64,000 nt of DNA from assembly GCF_013185915.1 (NCBI RefSeq), contig NZ_JAAZUH010000001.1, positions 1,550,001 through 1,614,000 of the forward strand. Direction: 5' to 3'. Shown in pieces: positions 28,328 to 36,357 of the stretch. The translations under genes were made by a program, and so were the position numbers. Under the pieces are notes generated by a model. That model saw only the letters and a list, made by a program, of their open reading frames with translations, made no database searches and was not told the origin of the DNA. The DNA is from Stenotrophomonas bentonitica (GTDB lineage: Bacteria; Pseudomonadota; Gammaproteobacteria; Xanthomonadales; Xanthomonadaceae). Numbering within the stretch: position 1 is the stretch's first letter; each line of letters starts with the position of its first letter.

Positions 28328-28357
28328 GTAATCGACGGATCGATTACGCGCGTAATC
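28328..28357. promoter_or_regulatory. Overlapping palindromes, candidate BlaI operator
   Basis: Two perfect palindromes share six bases: GTAATCGACGGATCGATTAC at 28328-28347 and GATTACGCGCGTAATC at 28342-28357. They lie just upstream of the repressor start codon in the region divergent from the acetyl-CoA hydrolase gene, which is where BlaI-family operators occur. The half-site GTAATC differs from the classical BlaI TACA core. Confidence 0.7.
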
Positions 28358-28441
28358 CAATCCGGTGTCAAGCCCCCATGTCGAGAGCCGTTCAAACCGG
28401 AAATGCTGTAATGCCGGAAAGCCTTTGCAGGAACGCACCGC

Positions 28442-30394
28442 ATGACCGAGCACCTCACCGACCTGGACGCCGCCACCGACTGGTTGCTGCAGCGCGTGGA
28501 GGGGCCGCTGCGCATCGGTGCGCCGCTGGCGCTGGGCAAGCCGCACCGGCTGCTCAACGCGCTGTATGCGCGGGTGGAGAACGATCCGTCGCGGCCGCTG
28601 CAGATCTACACGGCGCTGTCGTTGAACCCGCCCAAGCCGGGCGGCGGTGGGTTGGAGGCGCGCTTCATGGGGCCGTTCGCGGCGCGCCACTTCGGCGAGG
28701 ATTTTCCGCGCCTGGCCTATGCGGACGCGATGCTGCGCGACCGCCTGCCGGCGCACGTGCAGGTGGAGGAGTTCTACATGCAGTCGGGGGCGCTGCTGAA
28801 TTCGTCGCAGGCGCAGCGCGGCTATACGAGCTTGAATTACACGCATGCGGCAGACGCGGTGGCGCAGCGTGCGCCGCACGCGATCGTGCAGAAGGTGGCG
28901 ATGCGTCCGGACGACCGGCGGCTGTCGCTGTCGTGCAACAACGACATCACGCAGGACACGATCGAGGCGATGCTGGCGCGCGGGCTGCCGCGGCCGCTGC
29001 TGATCGCGGAAATCGATCCGCAGTTGCCCTATCTGGGCGGCACGGCGACGGTAGATGTGTCGTTCTTCGATCTGGTGATCACGCCACCGGCGCCGTACCC
29101 GGCGCTGTTCGGGCTGCCGCGCCAGCCGGTGAGCGATGCGGACTATGCAATCGGGCTGTACGCGAGTGCGCTGGTCCGCGACGGCGGCACGCTGCAGATC
29201 GGGATCGGGACGCTGGCCGATGCAATCAGCCATGCGCTGGTGCTGCGCCACACGGACAATGCGCGCTACCGGCAGATCCTGCATGCGCTGGATCCGACGC
29301 TGGCGAGCAATCCGACGGTGCTGGAATGCGGTGGGCTGGAGCCGTTCGAGGTGGGGTTGTACGGCTGCAGCGAGATGCTCAACGAGGGCTTCCGGCGGTT
29401 GGTGCAGACGGGGGTGATCCGGCGCAAGGTGCATGATGACCTGGCGCTGATGGAGCGGATCGAAAGCGGCAGCACGCTGACCATCGACCACGCGACGCTG
29501 GAGGCGGAGGGCGAGTACCTGCACGGGGCGTTCTACCTGGGCTCGCCGGAGTTCTACGAGTGGCTGCGCGAGCTGCCGGAGGAGGAGTCGCGGGCGATCG
29601 GGATGCGCCGGATCAGCGAGATCAACCAGCTGTACGGCGGCAACGAGGCGCTGGAACGGCTGCAGCGGCGGCATGCGCGCTTCTTCAATTCCTGCATGAT
29701 GGCGACGGCGCTGGGCGCGGCGGTGTCGGACGCGCTGGAAGACGGCCGGGTGGTGTCGGGGGTGGGCGGGCAGTACAACTTCGTGGCGATGGCGCATGCG
29801 CTGCCGGAAGCACGCAGCGCGCTGATGTTCCGCGCGGTGCGCGAGGACAAGGGCGGGCTGCAGTCGAATGTGCGCTGGAACTATGGGCACACGACGATTC
29901 CGCGCCACCTGCGCGACATCTACATCAACGAGTATGGGATCGCGGACCTGCGCAACCTGACGGACGAGGACTGTGTGATCGGGATGGCGTCGATCACCGA
30001 TGCGGGGTTCCAGGCGGGGTTGCTGGAGACGGCCAAGGCGTCGAAGAAGCTGGCGACTGCCTTCGTTGCACCGGAGCAGTGGGCGCGGCGCAACACGGGC
30101 GCTGCGGTCAGCGCGGCACTGGCGCCGTTCCGGCAGTCGGGCGCCCTGCCCGACTATCCGCTGGGCAGCGATTTCACCGAGGTCGAGCAGCACCTGGTGA
30201 AGGCGTTGGGGTGGTTGAAGCAGAACACGCAGACACGGAGCGCGAAGTTGCGCACGGTACTGGCGGCGCTGACCCAGCCGGCTGGCGATGGCGACGTGGT
30301 GTATCTGCAACGGATGGGGTTGGATGCGCCCTCCAGCATTGGCGAGAAGCTGGAAGCGCGGTTGGTTCGATTGGGGTTGGCGCGTACGGCGTAA
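28442..30394 (+). CDS. Acetyl-CoA hydrolase/transferase family protein, long form
   Basis: A 650-residue protein. The CoA-transferase-like fold is recognisable in the N-terminal half, for example in GTLQIGIGTLADAI and LYGCSEML. The C-terminal hydrolase domain has SGVGGQYNFVAMAH, LQSNVRWNYGHTTIPRHLRD and YINEYGIADLRNLTDED, equivalent to the GxGGQ-xDF and TEYGIADLRG blocks of the acetyl-CoA hydrolase family. Classical members are about 500 residues, so this is a long variant with an insert in the middle (about residues 330-420). It is divergent from the BlaI operon. Substrate acyl-CoA cannot be predicted. Confidence 0.82.
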   Translation: MTEHLTDLDAATDWLLQRVEGPLRIGAPLALGKPHRLLNALYARVENDPSRPLQIYTALSLNPPKPGGGGLEARFMGPFAARHFGEDFPRLAYADAMLRDRLPAHVQVEEFYMQSGALLNSSQAQRGYTSLNYTHAADAVAQRAPHAIVQKVAMRPDDRRLSLSCNNDITQDTIEAMLARGLPRPLLIAEIDPQLPYLGGTATVDVSFFDLVITPPAPYPALFGLPRQPVSDADYAIGLYASALVRDGGTLQIGIGTLADAISHALVLRHTDNARYRQILHALDPTLASNPTVLECGGLEPFEVGLYGCSEMLNEGFRRLVQTGVIRRKVHDDLALMERIESGSTLTIDHATLEAEGEYLHGAFYLGSPEFYEWLRELPEEESRAIGMRRISEINQLYGGNEALERLQRRHARFFNSCMMATALGAAVSDALEDGRVVSGVGGQYNFVAMAHALPEARSALMFRAVREDKGGLQSNVRWNYGHTTIPRHLRDIYINEYGIADLRNLTDEDCVIGMASITDAGFQAGLLETAKASKKLATAFVAPEQWARRNTGAAVSAALAPFRQSGALPDYPLGSDFTEVEQHLVKALGWLKQNTQTRSAKLRTVLAALTQPAGDGDVVYLQRMGLDAPSSIGEKLEARLVRLGLARTA

Positions 30395-30422
30395 CGCGTC
30401 CGACCTGTTGAATCGCACACCG

Positions 30423-30444
30423 GTAGTGCCGGCCGCCGGCCGGC
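30423..30444 (+). repeat. SMAG palindrome, outer left
   Basis: GTAGTGCCGGCC followed by GCCGGCCGGC; GTAG head at left. Inverted copy at 31093-31114. Confidence 0.9.
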
Positions 30445-30465
30445 TCCCCGGATTGCACGCGATCT

Positions 30466-30487
30466 GTAGAGCTGGGCTCTGCCCAGC
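30466..30487 (+). repeat. SMAG palindrome, inner left
   Basis: GTAGAGCTGGGC with GCCCAGC stem partner; GTAG head at left. It pairs with the diverged copy at 31047-31070. Confidence 0.85.
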
Positions 30488-30551
30488 TGCTGTTGGATTC
30501 AGGCGAACAGCTGCAGGGTGCGCGGTTTCCCTGGCTTGGGCCGCCCGGTGC

Positions 30552-30629
30552 CGGTTTGCGGGGGCGCCGTAAACCCATTCATGGGGGCTACGCGGACGCC
30601 ATCCATGGCGCCGAGTCCCCCGCAAACCG
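30552..30629. repeat. Large hairpin A inside the island
   Basis: Perfect 13-bp arms CGGTTTGCGGGGG and CCCCCGCAAACCG enclose about 52 nt that contain smaller palindromes (CCATTCATGG, GCCATCCATGGC). Confidence 0.8.
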
Positions 30630-30678
30630 ACCCCGGTCGACCCTTTGACAGTTTTCAGGTGGCCTGGGGAAACGCGGC

Positions 30679-30697
30679 TGTCGGCCGTTGGCCGACA
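30679..30697. repeat. Short palindrome inside the island
   Basis: TGTCGGCC/GGCCGACA with a 3-nt loop. Confidence 0.65.
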
Positions 30698-30788
30698 TCG
30701 GGTTTCGTTCGATTCTCAGTCGTTACCGGACGTTGGTTTGTTCACGGCGGTTGTTTGGGAACCAACCCTACCGCCTGAAGCGAAGCGC

Positions 30789-30810
30789 GTAGTGACACGC
30801 CATGCGTGTC
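30789..30810 (+). repeat. GTAG palindrome of the GACACGC subtype
   Basis: GTAGTGACACGC with the partner GCGTGTC around CAT. The same subtype occurs at 50126 and 50239. Confidence 0.8.
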
Positions 30811-30837
30811 CACCGTAGACCATCACCCCGCGCATTC

Positions 30838-30858
30838 GTGTCGACCAACGGTCGACAC
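30838..30858. repeat. Short palindrome inside the island
   Basis: GTGTCGACC/GGTCGACAC with AAC loop, a perfect 9-bp stem. Confidence 0.65.
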
Positions 30859-30905
30859 ACCGGCTTTTCCCATGGCCTGCGACCCACTATCGGAGGGTCG
30901 GCGGG

Positions 30906-30986
30906 GTGGGTTTGAGGGGGCACGAGCCGCATGGATGCGGCGATGAGCTTACATGGACGTACTTGCAGCGTCCCCCACAAACCCAC
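30906..30986. repeat. Large hairpin B inside the island
   Basis: Arms GTGGGTTTGAGGGGG (30906-30920) and CCCCCACAAACCCAC (30972-30986) differ at one pairing position. An inner 7-bp palindrome GCCGCAT/ATGCGGC is at 30926-30941. It is similar in design to hairpin A. Confidence 0.8.
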
Positions 30987-31046
30987 ACCCGACGGCCCTG
31001 ACCAGGGAGACCCGCAGACAAGGGCTGTTCGCCTGAATCCAACAGC

Positions 31047-31070
31047 GAGCCGGGCAAGGCCCGGCTCTAC
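31047..31070 (-). repeat. SMAG palindrome, inner right
   Basis: GAGCCGGGC/GCCCGGCTC stem-type repeat with GTAG head on the minus strand. Confidence 0.85.
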
Positions 31071-31092
31071 CGGACTTCATGCAATCCGGGGA

Positions 31093-31114
31093 GCCGGCCG
31101 GCGGCCGGCACTAC
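31093..31114 (-). repeat. SMAG palindrome, outer right
   Basis: Inverted copy of the repeat at 30423-30444, GTAG head on the minus strand. Confidence 0.9.
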
Positions 31115-31133
31115 CGGCGCTACCGCGCATCCC

Positions 31134-31167
31134 AAAAAACGGCGCTTCCGTTTCGGGAAGCGCCGTT
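31134..31167 (-). terminator. Terminator of tkt
   Basis: Perfect 12-bp stem AACGGCGCTTCC/GGAAGCGCCGTT with a 6-nt loop, followed on the minus strand by a T run (A run at 31134-31139). Confidence 0.9.
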
Positions 31168-31191
31168 GCTTTTCGCGTCAGTGACGAACGC

Positions 31192-33201
31192 TTAGTTGGC
31201 CAGCTGGGCCTTGGCTGCTGCCACCACGTGTTCGGCGGTGATGCCGAAGTGCTTGTACAGCGCTTCGGCCGGGGCCGAGGCGCCGAAGGTGTCGATGCCT
31301 ACCACGGCGCCGTCCAGGCCCACGTACTGGCGCCAGAAACCGGTGACGCCGGCTTCCACCGCCACGCGGTTGCGGATCGCGTTCGGCAGCACCGACTCGC
31401 GGTAGCCCGCGTCCTGGCGCTCGAACACGTCGGTCGACGGCATCGACACCACGCGGGTCTTGATCCCGGCCGCGTCCAGTTCCGCCTTGGCCGTCATCGC
31501 CAGGCCCACTTCCGAACCGGTACCGATCAGGATCACGTCCGGCACGCCGCCTTCCGCATCAGCCAGCACGTAACCACCGCGCGCGATCTGCGCCACCTGC
31601 TCGCTGCTGCGCTGCTGGTGCGGCAGGTTCTGACGGCTGAACACCAGGCAGCTCGGGCCGTCCTGGCGCGTGATCGCCGCCTTCCAGCTCACTGCCGATT
31701 CAACCGCATCGCACGGTCGCCACACGTCGTTGTTCGGGATGTAACGCAGCGACGCCAGGTGCTCCACCGGCTGGTGGGTCGGACCGTCTTCGCCCAGGCC
31801 GATCGAATCGTGCGTGTACACGTGGATCGCATGCGCCGGGATCAGCGCGCTCATGCGCACGCCGTTGCGCGCGTAATCGCTGAACACCAGGAACGTCGCA
31901 TCGAACGGAATGAAACCGCCGTGCAGCGCCAGGCCATTGGCAATGGCCGTCATGCCGAACTCGCGCACCCCGTAGTACACGTAGTTCGCGTTCGGATCGT
32001 CCGTGGCGACCGACTTGCTCGCCTTCCACAGCGTCAGGTTCGAGTGCGCCAGATCGGCCGAACCGCCCACCAGTTCCGGCAGCAACGGCGCGAACGCCTC
32101 GATGGCCAGCTGCGACGCCTTGCGCGACGCAATGGTCTGGCCCTCGGCCTGCACCTGCGCGATGTACGCGTCCGCCTTGGCCACGAAATCGGCCGGCAGC
32201 TCACCGTTCGAACGACGGGTCAGCTCTTCGGCTTCCGCCGGGAACTGCGCCGCGTACTTGTCGAACTGCTGCTCCCACTCCGCCTGGCGCAGCGTGCCGG
32301 TAGCGCCCGCACGCCAGCCCGCGTAGATCTCTTCCGGGATCTCGAACGGACCGTAGTTCCAACCCAGCTGCTTGCGGGTCGCTTCCAGCTCGTCCTTGCC
32401 CAGCGGCGCGCCGTGGCTCGATTCCTTGCCCGCCTTGCCCGGCGAACCGAAACCGATCGTCGTGCGGCAGCAGATCAGGGTCGGCTTGTCCGACTGCGAC
32501 AGCGCGCTTTCGATCGCCGCCTTGATGCTGTCCGGGTCGTGGCCATCGACGCCGCGCACCACGTTCCAGCCATAGGCCTCGAAACGCTCGGGGGTGTTGT
32601 CGGTGAACCAGCCTTCGGTGTTGCCGTCGATCGAAATGTGGTTGTCGTCCCAGAAGCAGACCAGCTTGTCCAGGCCCCAGGTGCCGGCCAGCGACGCCGC
32701 TTCATGCGACACGCCTTCCATCAGGCAGCCGTCGCCCAGGAACACCCAGGTGCGGTGGTCCACGATCTCGTGTTCCGGACGGTTGTAACGCTGCGCCAGC
32801 AGCTTCTCTGCCAGCGCGAAACCCACCGCATTGGCCAGGCCCTGGCCGAGAGGACCGGTGGTGGTCTCCACCCCGGGGGTTTCGTGGTGTTCCGGGTGGC
32901 CGGCGGTCTTGCTGCCGAGCTGGCGGAACTGCTTGAGCTGCTCGATCGGCAGGTCGTAGCCGCTCAGGTGCAGCAGCGCGTACTGCAGCATCGAGCCGTG
33001 GCCGTTGGACAGCACGAAACGGTCGCGGTTGAACCACTTCGGGTTGTTCGGGTTGTGACGGAGATAGTCGTTCCAGAGGACTTCCGCGATGTCCGCCATG
33101 CCCATCGGCATGCCGGGGTGACCGGACTTGGCGGTTTCGACCGCATCAGCGGCAAGGAAGCGGATGGCGTTGGCCAACTGGCGGCGGGTGGGCTGCGTCA
33201 T
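31192..33201 (-). CDS. tkt: Transketolase
   Basis: A 669-residue thiamine-diphosphate enzyme that transfers two-carbon units in the pentose phosphate pathway. The N-terminal ThDP domain has [41 protein letters not shown] and the cofactor motif GDGCLMEG through DDNHISIDG. The pyrimidine-binding domain has [19 protein letters not shown] and [19 protein letters not shown]. Catalytic histidines are present throughout. The start ATG (MTQPTRRQL) is the first in frame. It is separate from the gap/pgk/pyk group but on the same strand and within 10 kb. Confidence 0.97.
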   Translation of the reverse strand: MTQPTRRQLANAIRFLAADAVETAKSGHPGMPMGMADIAEVLWNDYLRHNPNNPKWFNRDRFVLSNGHGSMLQYALLHLSGYDLPIEQLKQFRQLGSKTAGHPEHHETPGVETTTGPLGQGLANAVGFALAEKLLAQRYNRPEHEIVDHRTWVFLGDGCLMEGVSHEAASLAGTWGLDKLVCFWDDNHISIDGNTEGWFTDNTPERFEAYGWNVVRGVDGHDPDSIKAAIESALSQSDKPTLICCRTTIGFGSPGKAGKESSHGAPLGKDELEATRKQLGWNYGPFEIPEEIYAGWRAGATGTLRQAEWEQQFDKYAAQFPAEAEELTRRSNGELPADFVAKADAYIAQVQAEGQTIASRKASQLAIEAFAPLLPELVGGSADLAHSNLTLWKASKSVATDDPNANYVYYGVREFGMTAIANGLALHGGFIPFDATFLVFSDYARNGVRMSALIPAHAIHVYTHDSIGLGEDGPTHQPVEHLASLRYIPNNDVWRPCDAVESAVSWKAAITRQDGPSCLVFSRQNLPHQQRSSEQVAQIARGGYVLADAEGGVPDVILIGTGSEVGLAMTAKAELDAAGIKTRVVSMPSTDVFERQDAGYRESVLPNAIRNRVAVEAGVTGFWRQYVGLDGAVVGIDTFGASAPAEALYKHFGITAEHVVAAAKAQLAN

Positions 33202-33278
33202 GATTCAGGGGTGTCGGGAGGCTCCCGCTGTTTGCGGGCCGCCCATTGTCCCATAGTCCACCCGCCGGGTCAGGCGGG

Positions 33279-34601
33279 TCAGGCTTGTGAAGACGTCCCC
33301 GGCACCGGGCTTTCTTCAGTTTCGCCCTTGGCCACCAGCGTGGTCAGGGCCAGGTCGCCGGTGACGTTCAGCGCGGTACGGCACATGTCCAGGAAGTGGT
33401 TCACGCCCAGGATCAGGCCGATGCCCATCGGGTCCACGCCGACCATGGCGCAGATCATCGCCACCACCGGCAGCGAACCGGACGGCACGCCGGCCGTGCC
33501 GATGCCGCCCAGGATGCAGACCACCATCACCATCAGCTGCTGGGTGATGCTCAGGTCCACGCCGAAGAACTGCGCCAGGAAGATCACCGTCACGCCTTCG
33601 AACAGCGCGGTGCCGTTCTGGTTGGCGGTGGCGCCCACGGTCAGCACGAAGCGCGACACGCGCTGCGGCAGGCCCATCTGGTCGGCCACGCGCAGCGCGG
33701 TCGGCAGGGTCGCATTGCTGGAGGCGGTGGAGAACGCCATCACCGTCGCTTCCTGGGTGTCGCGGAAGAACGCCAGCGGCGAACGACCCGACAGCCACAC
33801 CGCCACGCCATAGCTCACCACCATGTGCAGGCCCAGCGCCAGCACCACCACGCCCACGTACGCGCCCAGGCGGATCAGCAGGTCGAAGCCGAAGATCGCC
33901 GCCAGGTTGAACATGAAGCAGGCCACCGCGTACGGCGCCAGGCGGATCACCAGGTTGATCAGGGTCATCGAGACCTCGAACACGCCTTCGATGACCTTGC
34001 GCAGCGGCGCGGTCTTCTCGTCCGGGGACAGCACCATGCCGATGCCGAACATCAGCGCGAAGAACATCAGTGACAGGATCGCGCCATTGCTCGACGCCGC
34101 CGCCAGCACGTTGCTCGGCACGATCGACAGCAGCATGTCCATGCCCTTGGGCTGCTCGCCGATGTTGGCCACGATCTCGCGGCTGCGCTCGACGTTTTCA
34201 TGCAGCAGCTGCTGGGCCATGGCCGGGTCAACGCCCACGCCCGGCTTGAGCAGGTTGACCAGCACCAGGCCGAGGCCGACCGCCACGCCCGAGAGCAGCA
34301 CGGTGTAGGCCAGGGTCTTCCAGCCGATCCGGCCGAGCGCGCGGATGTCGCCCATTTCCGACACGCCCATCACCAGCGCCGAGAAGATCAGCGGCACGAT
34401 CAGCATGAAGATCAGGTTGAGGAACAGGCCCGACAGCGGCGTGGTGAGGTAGGTCATCACCGCGCGGGCGGCGTCGGGCAGCCACGGAATGCCGCCGCCA
34501 ATGGCGTGCACGATCAGCCCAAGCACCAGGCCAAGCCCGAAGCCGATACCCATTTTCCAGTGCAGTGGCAGCTTTTGCCGGGGTGTTGCGGCGTCGGTCA
34601 T
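33279..34601 (-). CDS. Dicarboxylate/amino acid:cation symporter (DAACS, GltP-like)
   Basis: A 440-residue inner-membrane symporter with eight transmembrane helices and two re-entrant loops. The serine-rich loop is AFSTASSNATLPTALR, the helix-7 motif is GATANQNGTALF (equivalent to NMDGT), and the second loop is GTAGVPSGSL. The helix-8 region GVNHFLDMCRTALNVTGD is the substrate/cation site. These proteins import glutamate, aspartate or C4-dicarboxylates with protons or sodium. The ATG at 34601 has AAGGA about 12 nt upstream; more upstream in-frame codons belong to the shadow of batD. The NMDGT-to-NQNGT change may alter cation preference, but this is inference. Confidence 0.93.
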   Translation of the reverse strand: MTDAATPRQKLPLHWKMGIGFGLGLVLGLIVHAIGGGIPWLPDAARAVMTYLTTPLSGLFLNLIFMLIVPLIFSALVMGVSEMGDIRALGRIGWKTLAYTVLLSGVAVGLGLVLVNLLKPGVGVDPAMAQQLLHENVERSREIVANIGEQPKGMDMLLSIVPSNVLAAASSNGAILSLMFFALMFGIGMVLSPDEKTAPLRKVIEGVFEVSMTLINLVIRLAPYAVACFMFNLAAIFGFDLLIRLGAYVGVVVLALGLHMVVSYGVAVWLSGRSPLAFFRDTQEATVMAFSTASSNATLPTALRVADQMGLPQRVSRFVLTVGATANQNGTALFEGVTVIFLAQFFGVDLSITQQLMVMVVCILGGIGTAGVPSGSLPVVAMICAMVGVDPMGIGLILGVNHFLDMCRTALNVTGDLALTTLVAKGETEESPVPGTSSQA

Positions 34602-34647
34602 CGGAGCGGCATTCCTTGAAGATAAGTAAAAGAGCTTAGCAAAGCCG

Positions 34648-34675
34648 GCCGTCCCGCCCGCTTCAGCGGGACGGC
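34648..34675 (-). terminator. Hairpin around the batD stop codon
   Basis: Perfect 10-bp stem GCCGTCCCGC/GCGGGACGGC with an 8-nt loop; the batD stop codon lies in the loop. A weak T-rich tract follows on the minus strand. It may terminate the bat operon ahead of the symporter gene. Confidence 0.45.
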
Positions 34676-36357
34676 GGGTACAGCGGCGGCAACGGAGTAT
34701 TCGACGCGGCCGGCGCCGGCTGCCAGTGCGGTCCGTCATGGAAGGCACGGCGCAGCGCCTGCCGGGCCTGGCCCGCATCGCCGCCATCGGCACTCCAGCG
34801 CGCGGCCTGCAGGTCCTGCAGGGCCTGGCGCTGGGCCGGGTCGGCCAGCTGCGCCAGTACCGTTTCCAGGCCACCCCGGATCCCGCCCATCGCCGCCAGC
34901 AGCGCGACGATGTCATCCAGCCCGTCCTGATCCAGCGCGCGGCGCAGCTCGGCGCGCGAGGGCCGGCCGGCGACCGGTGCGGCCTCGGCGCTCGTAAGGC
35001 CGCCAACCGCCGCCGGCGCGCGGCGGCGACGCCACGCCCAGGCCAGGGTCAGCAGCCACAGCGCTGCGAAGCCGCCTGCCGCCGCGATCCAGCCCCACGG
35101 CGGACCGCCCGGAGCGCCGCCGCCCAGGGCCACGCTGTCGCCCGTGGGCGCCGTGGCGCCGGGCAGCGCCGAGGTGGTGTCCAGCGCCACCGGCGCCGGC
35201 GCGGTGCCCGGCGCGCCTTCGGCCACGGTCACGCGCAGGTCGGGCAGCGTGGCGGTGCGTGCCTGCCCGGCGCGCACGTCCCACCAGCCCATGCGCGGGC
35301 CGGGAATGGCCAGGGCGCCAGGCTGGCGCGGCACCACCGAGTAGCGCCGGGTCAGGGTCAGGCGCGGGGTGCCGCCGTTGAAGGTCTCGTCGTACTGCGG
35401 CGGCTCGGCGAACACCTGCGCGGCGGGGCCGACGTCCAGCGGCGGCAGTTCCGGGAACTGCGCGCGGGTGGCACCCTCGGCGACCGCTTCGACCACCACG
35501 GTGACCGCTTCGCCGGCACGCCCGTGGGTGGGCGCGGCGGTGTAGCGCAGGCGCAGGTCGTGCAAGGGCAGCCACGGCTGCGGCGCCGCGTCCGGTTGCG
35601 CACGGACCTGCAGGGTGCGGTCGGGCGCGTTGGCGCGCAGCCGGCCGTCGCCGCCGAACAGGTCGTCGAAGAAGCCGCCGGCGCTGCGCCCTTCGAAGCG
35701 CGCGCCCTTCAGCACCATCGGGCCGCTGCGCTCGGGAATCAGCAGGTAGCGGCGCTCCACCACGTTGTAGCGACGGCCGTTGACCTCGCGGACCAGGCTG
35801 CGGTCTTCGCCCACCCGCTGCAGCGATGCGCCTTCCGGCGCGTCGAACCCCAGCTCGCCCGACAGCAACTGCGAGGCGTAGTAAAGGCGCACCACCACGC
35901 CCACGCTCTGCTGCACGTAGGGGTTGGCATCGTCCACTTCGGTTTCGACGAAGGCCTTGGCATTGCCGGGCACCGCGGCCGATGCGCCGCTGCTGGCCGA
36001 CACCGTCAGCGGTATCGGCGCGGTCAGCACGTTGCCGACCCGCAACGACGGGATGGTCAGCACGCCGCTGCGGCGCGGGGTGAGCGCCACGCCGTACAGC
36101 GAGCGCGACTGCATCGCGCCGTTGCTCCATTGCACCTGGCGGCTGCTGGTCTGGCCACTGAGTTCGAAATCGGCCTGCAACGGCGTGTAATCGGGCGCGC
36201 CACCATCGGACTCGATGTTGAGGGTGACTGTCTCGGTGTCGCTGATCGCATCGCGGTCCAGCCAGGCCCGGGTCTGCGCGTTGGCCACGCCGCTCACGCA
36301 CAGCAGCAGCCAGACGCAGGCGCGCCACCCGAGCCGCGTGGAGGTTGCTGGGTTCAT
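34663..36357 (-). CDS. batD: BatD-family protein
   Basis: A 564-residue membrane-anchored periplasmic protein of the Bat (Bacteroides aerotolerance) group. The signal peptide is WRACVWLLLCVSGVANA. Repeated beta-sandwich domains follow (AWLDRDAISDTETVTLNIES, LFELSGQ-type strands, YRLRYTAAPTHGRAGEAVTVVVEA, TLTRRYSVVPRQPG). A single membrane helix (WIAAAGGFAALWLLTLAWAW) precedes a cytoplasmic tail of about 110 residues. BatD is always encoded with the BatA/BatB VWA proteins and MoxR; the complex is thought to act in envelope stress. Its start overlaps the batBC stop by 4 nt. It is the last gene of the operon. Confidence 0.88.
   Translation of the reverse strand: MNPATSTRLGWRACVWLLLCVSGVANAQTRAWLDRDAISDTETVTLNIESDGGAPDYTPLQADFELSGQTSSRQVQWSNGAMQSRSLYGVALTPRRSGVLTIPSLRVGNVLTAPIPLTVSASSGASAAVPGNAKAFVETEVDDANPYVQQSVGVVVRLYYASQLLSGELGFDAPEGASLQRVGEDRSLVREVNGRRYNVVERRYLLIPERSGPMVLKGARFEGRSAGGFFDDLFGGDGRLRANAPDRTLQVRAQPDAAPQPWLPLHDLRLRYTAAPTHGRAGEAVTVVVEAVAEGATRAQFPELPPLDVGPAAQVFAEPPQYDETFNGGTPRLTLTRRYSVVPRQPGALAIPGPRMGWWDVRAGQARTATLPDLRVTVAEGAPGTAPAPVALDTTSALPGATAPTGDSVALGGGAPGGPPWGWIAAAGGFAALWLLTLAWAWRRRRAPAAVGGLTSAEAAPVAGRPSRAELRRALDQDGLDDIVALLAAMGGIRGGLETVLAQLADPAQRQALQDLQAARWSADGGDAGQARQALRRAFHDGPHWQPAPAASNTPLPPLYPPSR

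Larger units (their letters stand above)
30422..31115. repeat. Non-coding island bounded by about 91-nt inverted repeats
   Basis: The left arm (30422-30511) and the right arm (31024-31115) are inverted copies. The outer 36 nt and the inner 23 nt match perfectly; the inner block contains GCTGTTGGATTC. Each arm holds two SMAG palindromes. The core of about 510 nt has no credible gene and contains several more hairpins. This fills the gap between the acetyl-CoA hydrolase and transketolase genes. Confidence 0.85.

Noticed and set aside
30422..31115. Possible CRISPR array
   Set aside because: The repeats are palindromic, inverted and unevenly spaced, with no spacers of regular length and no cas genes.
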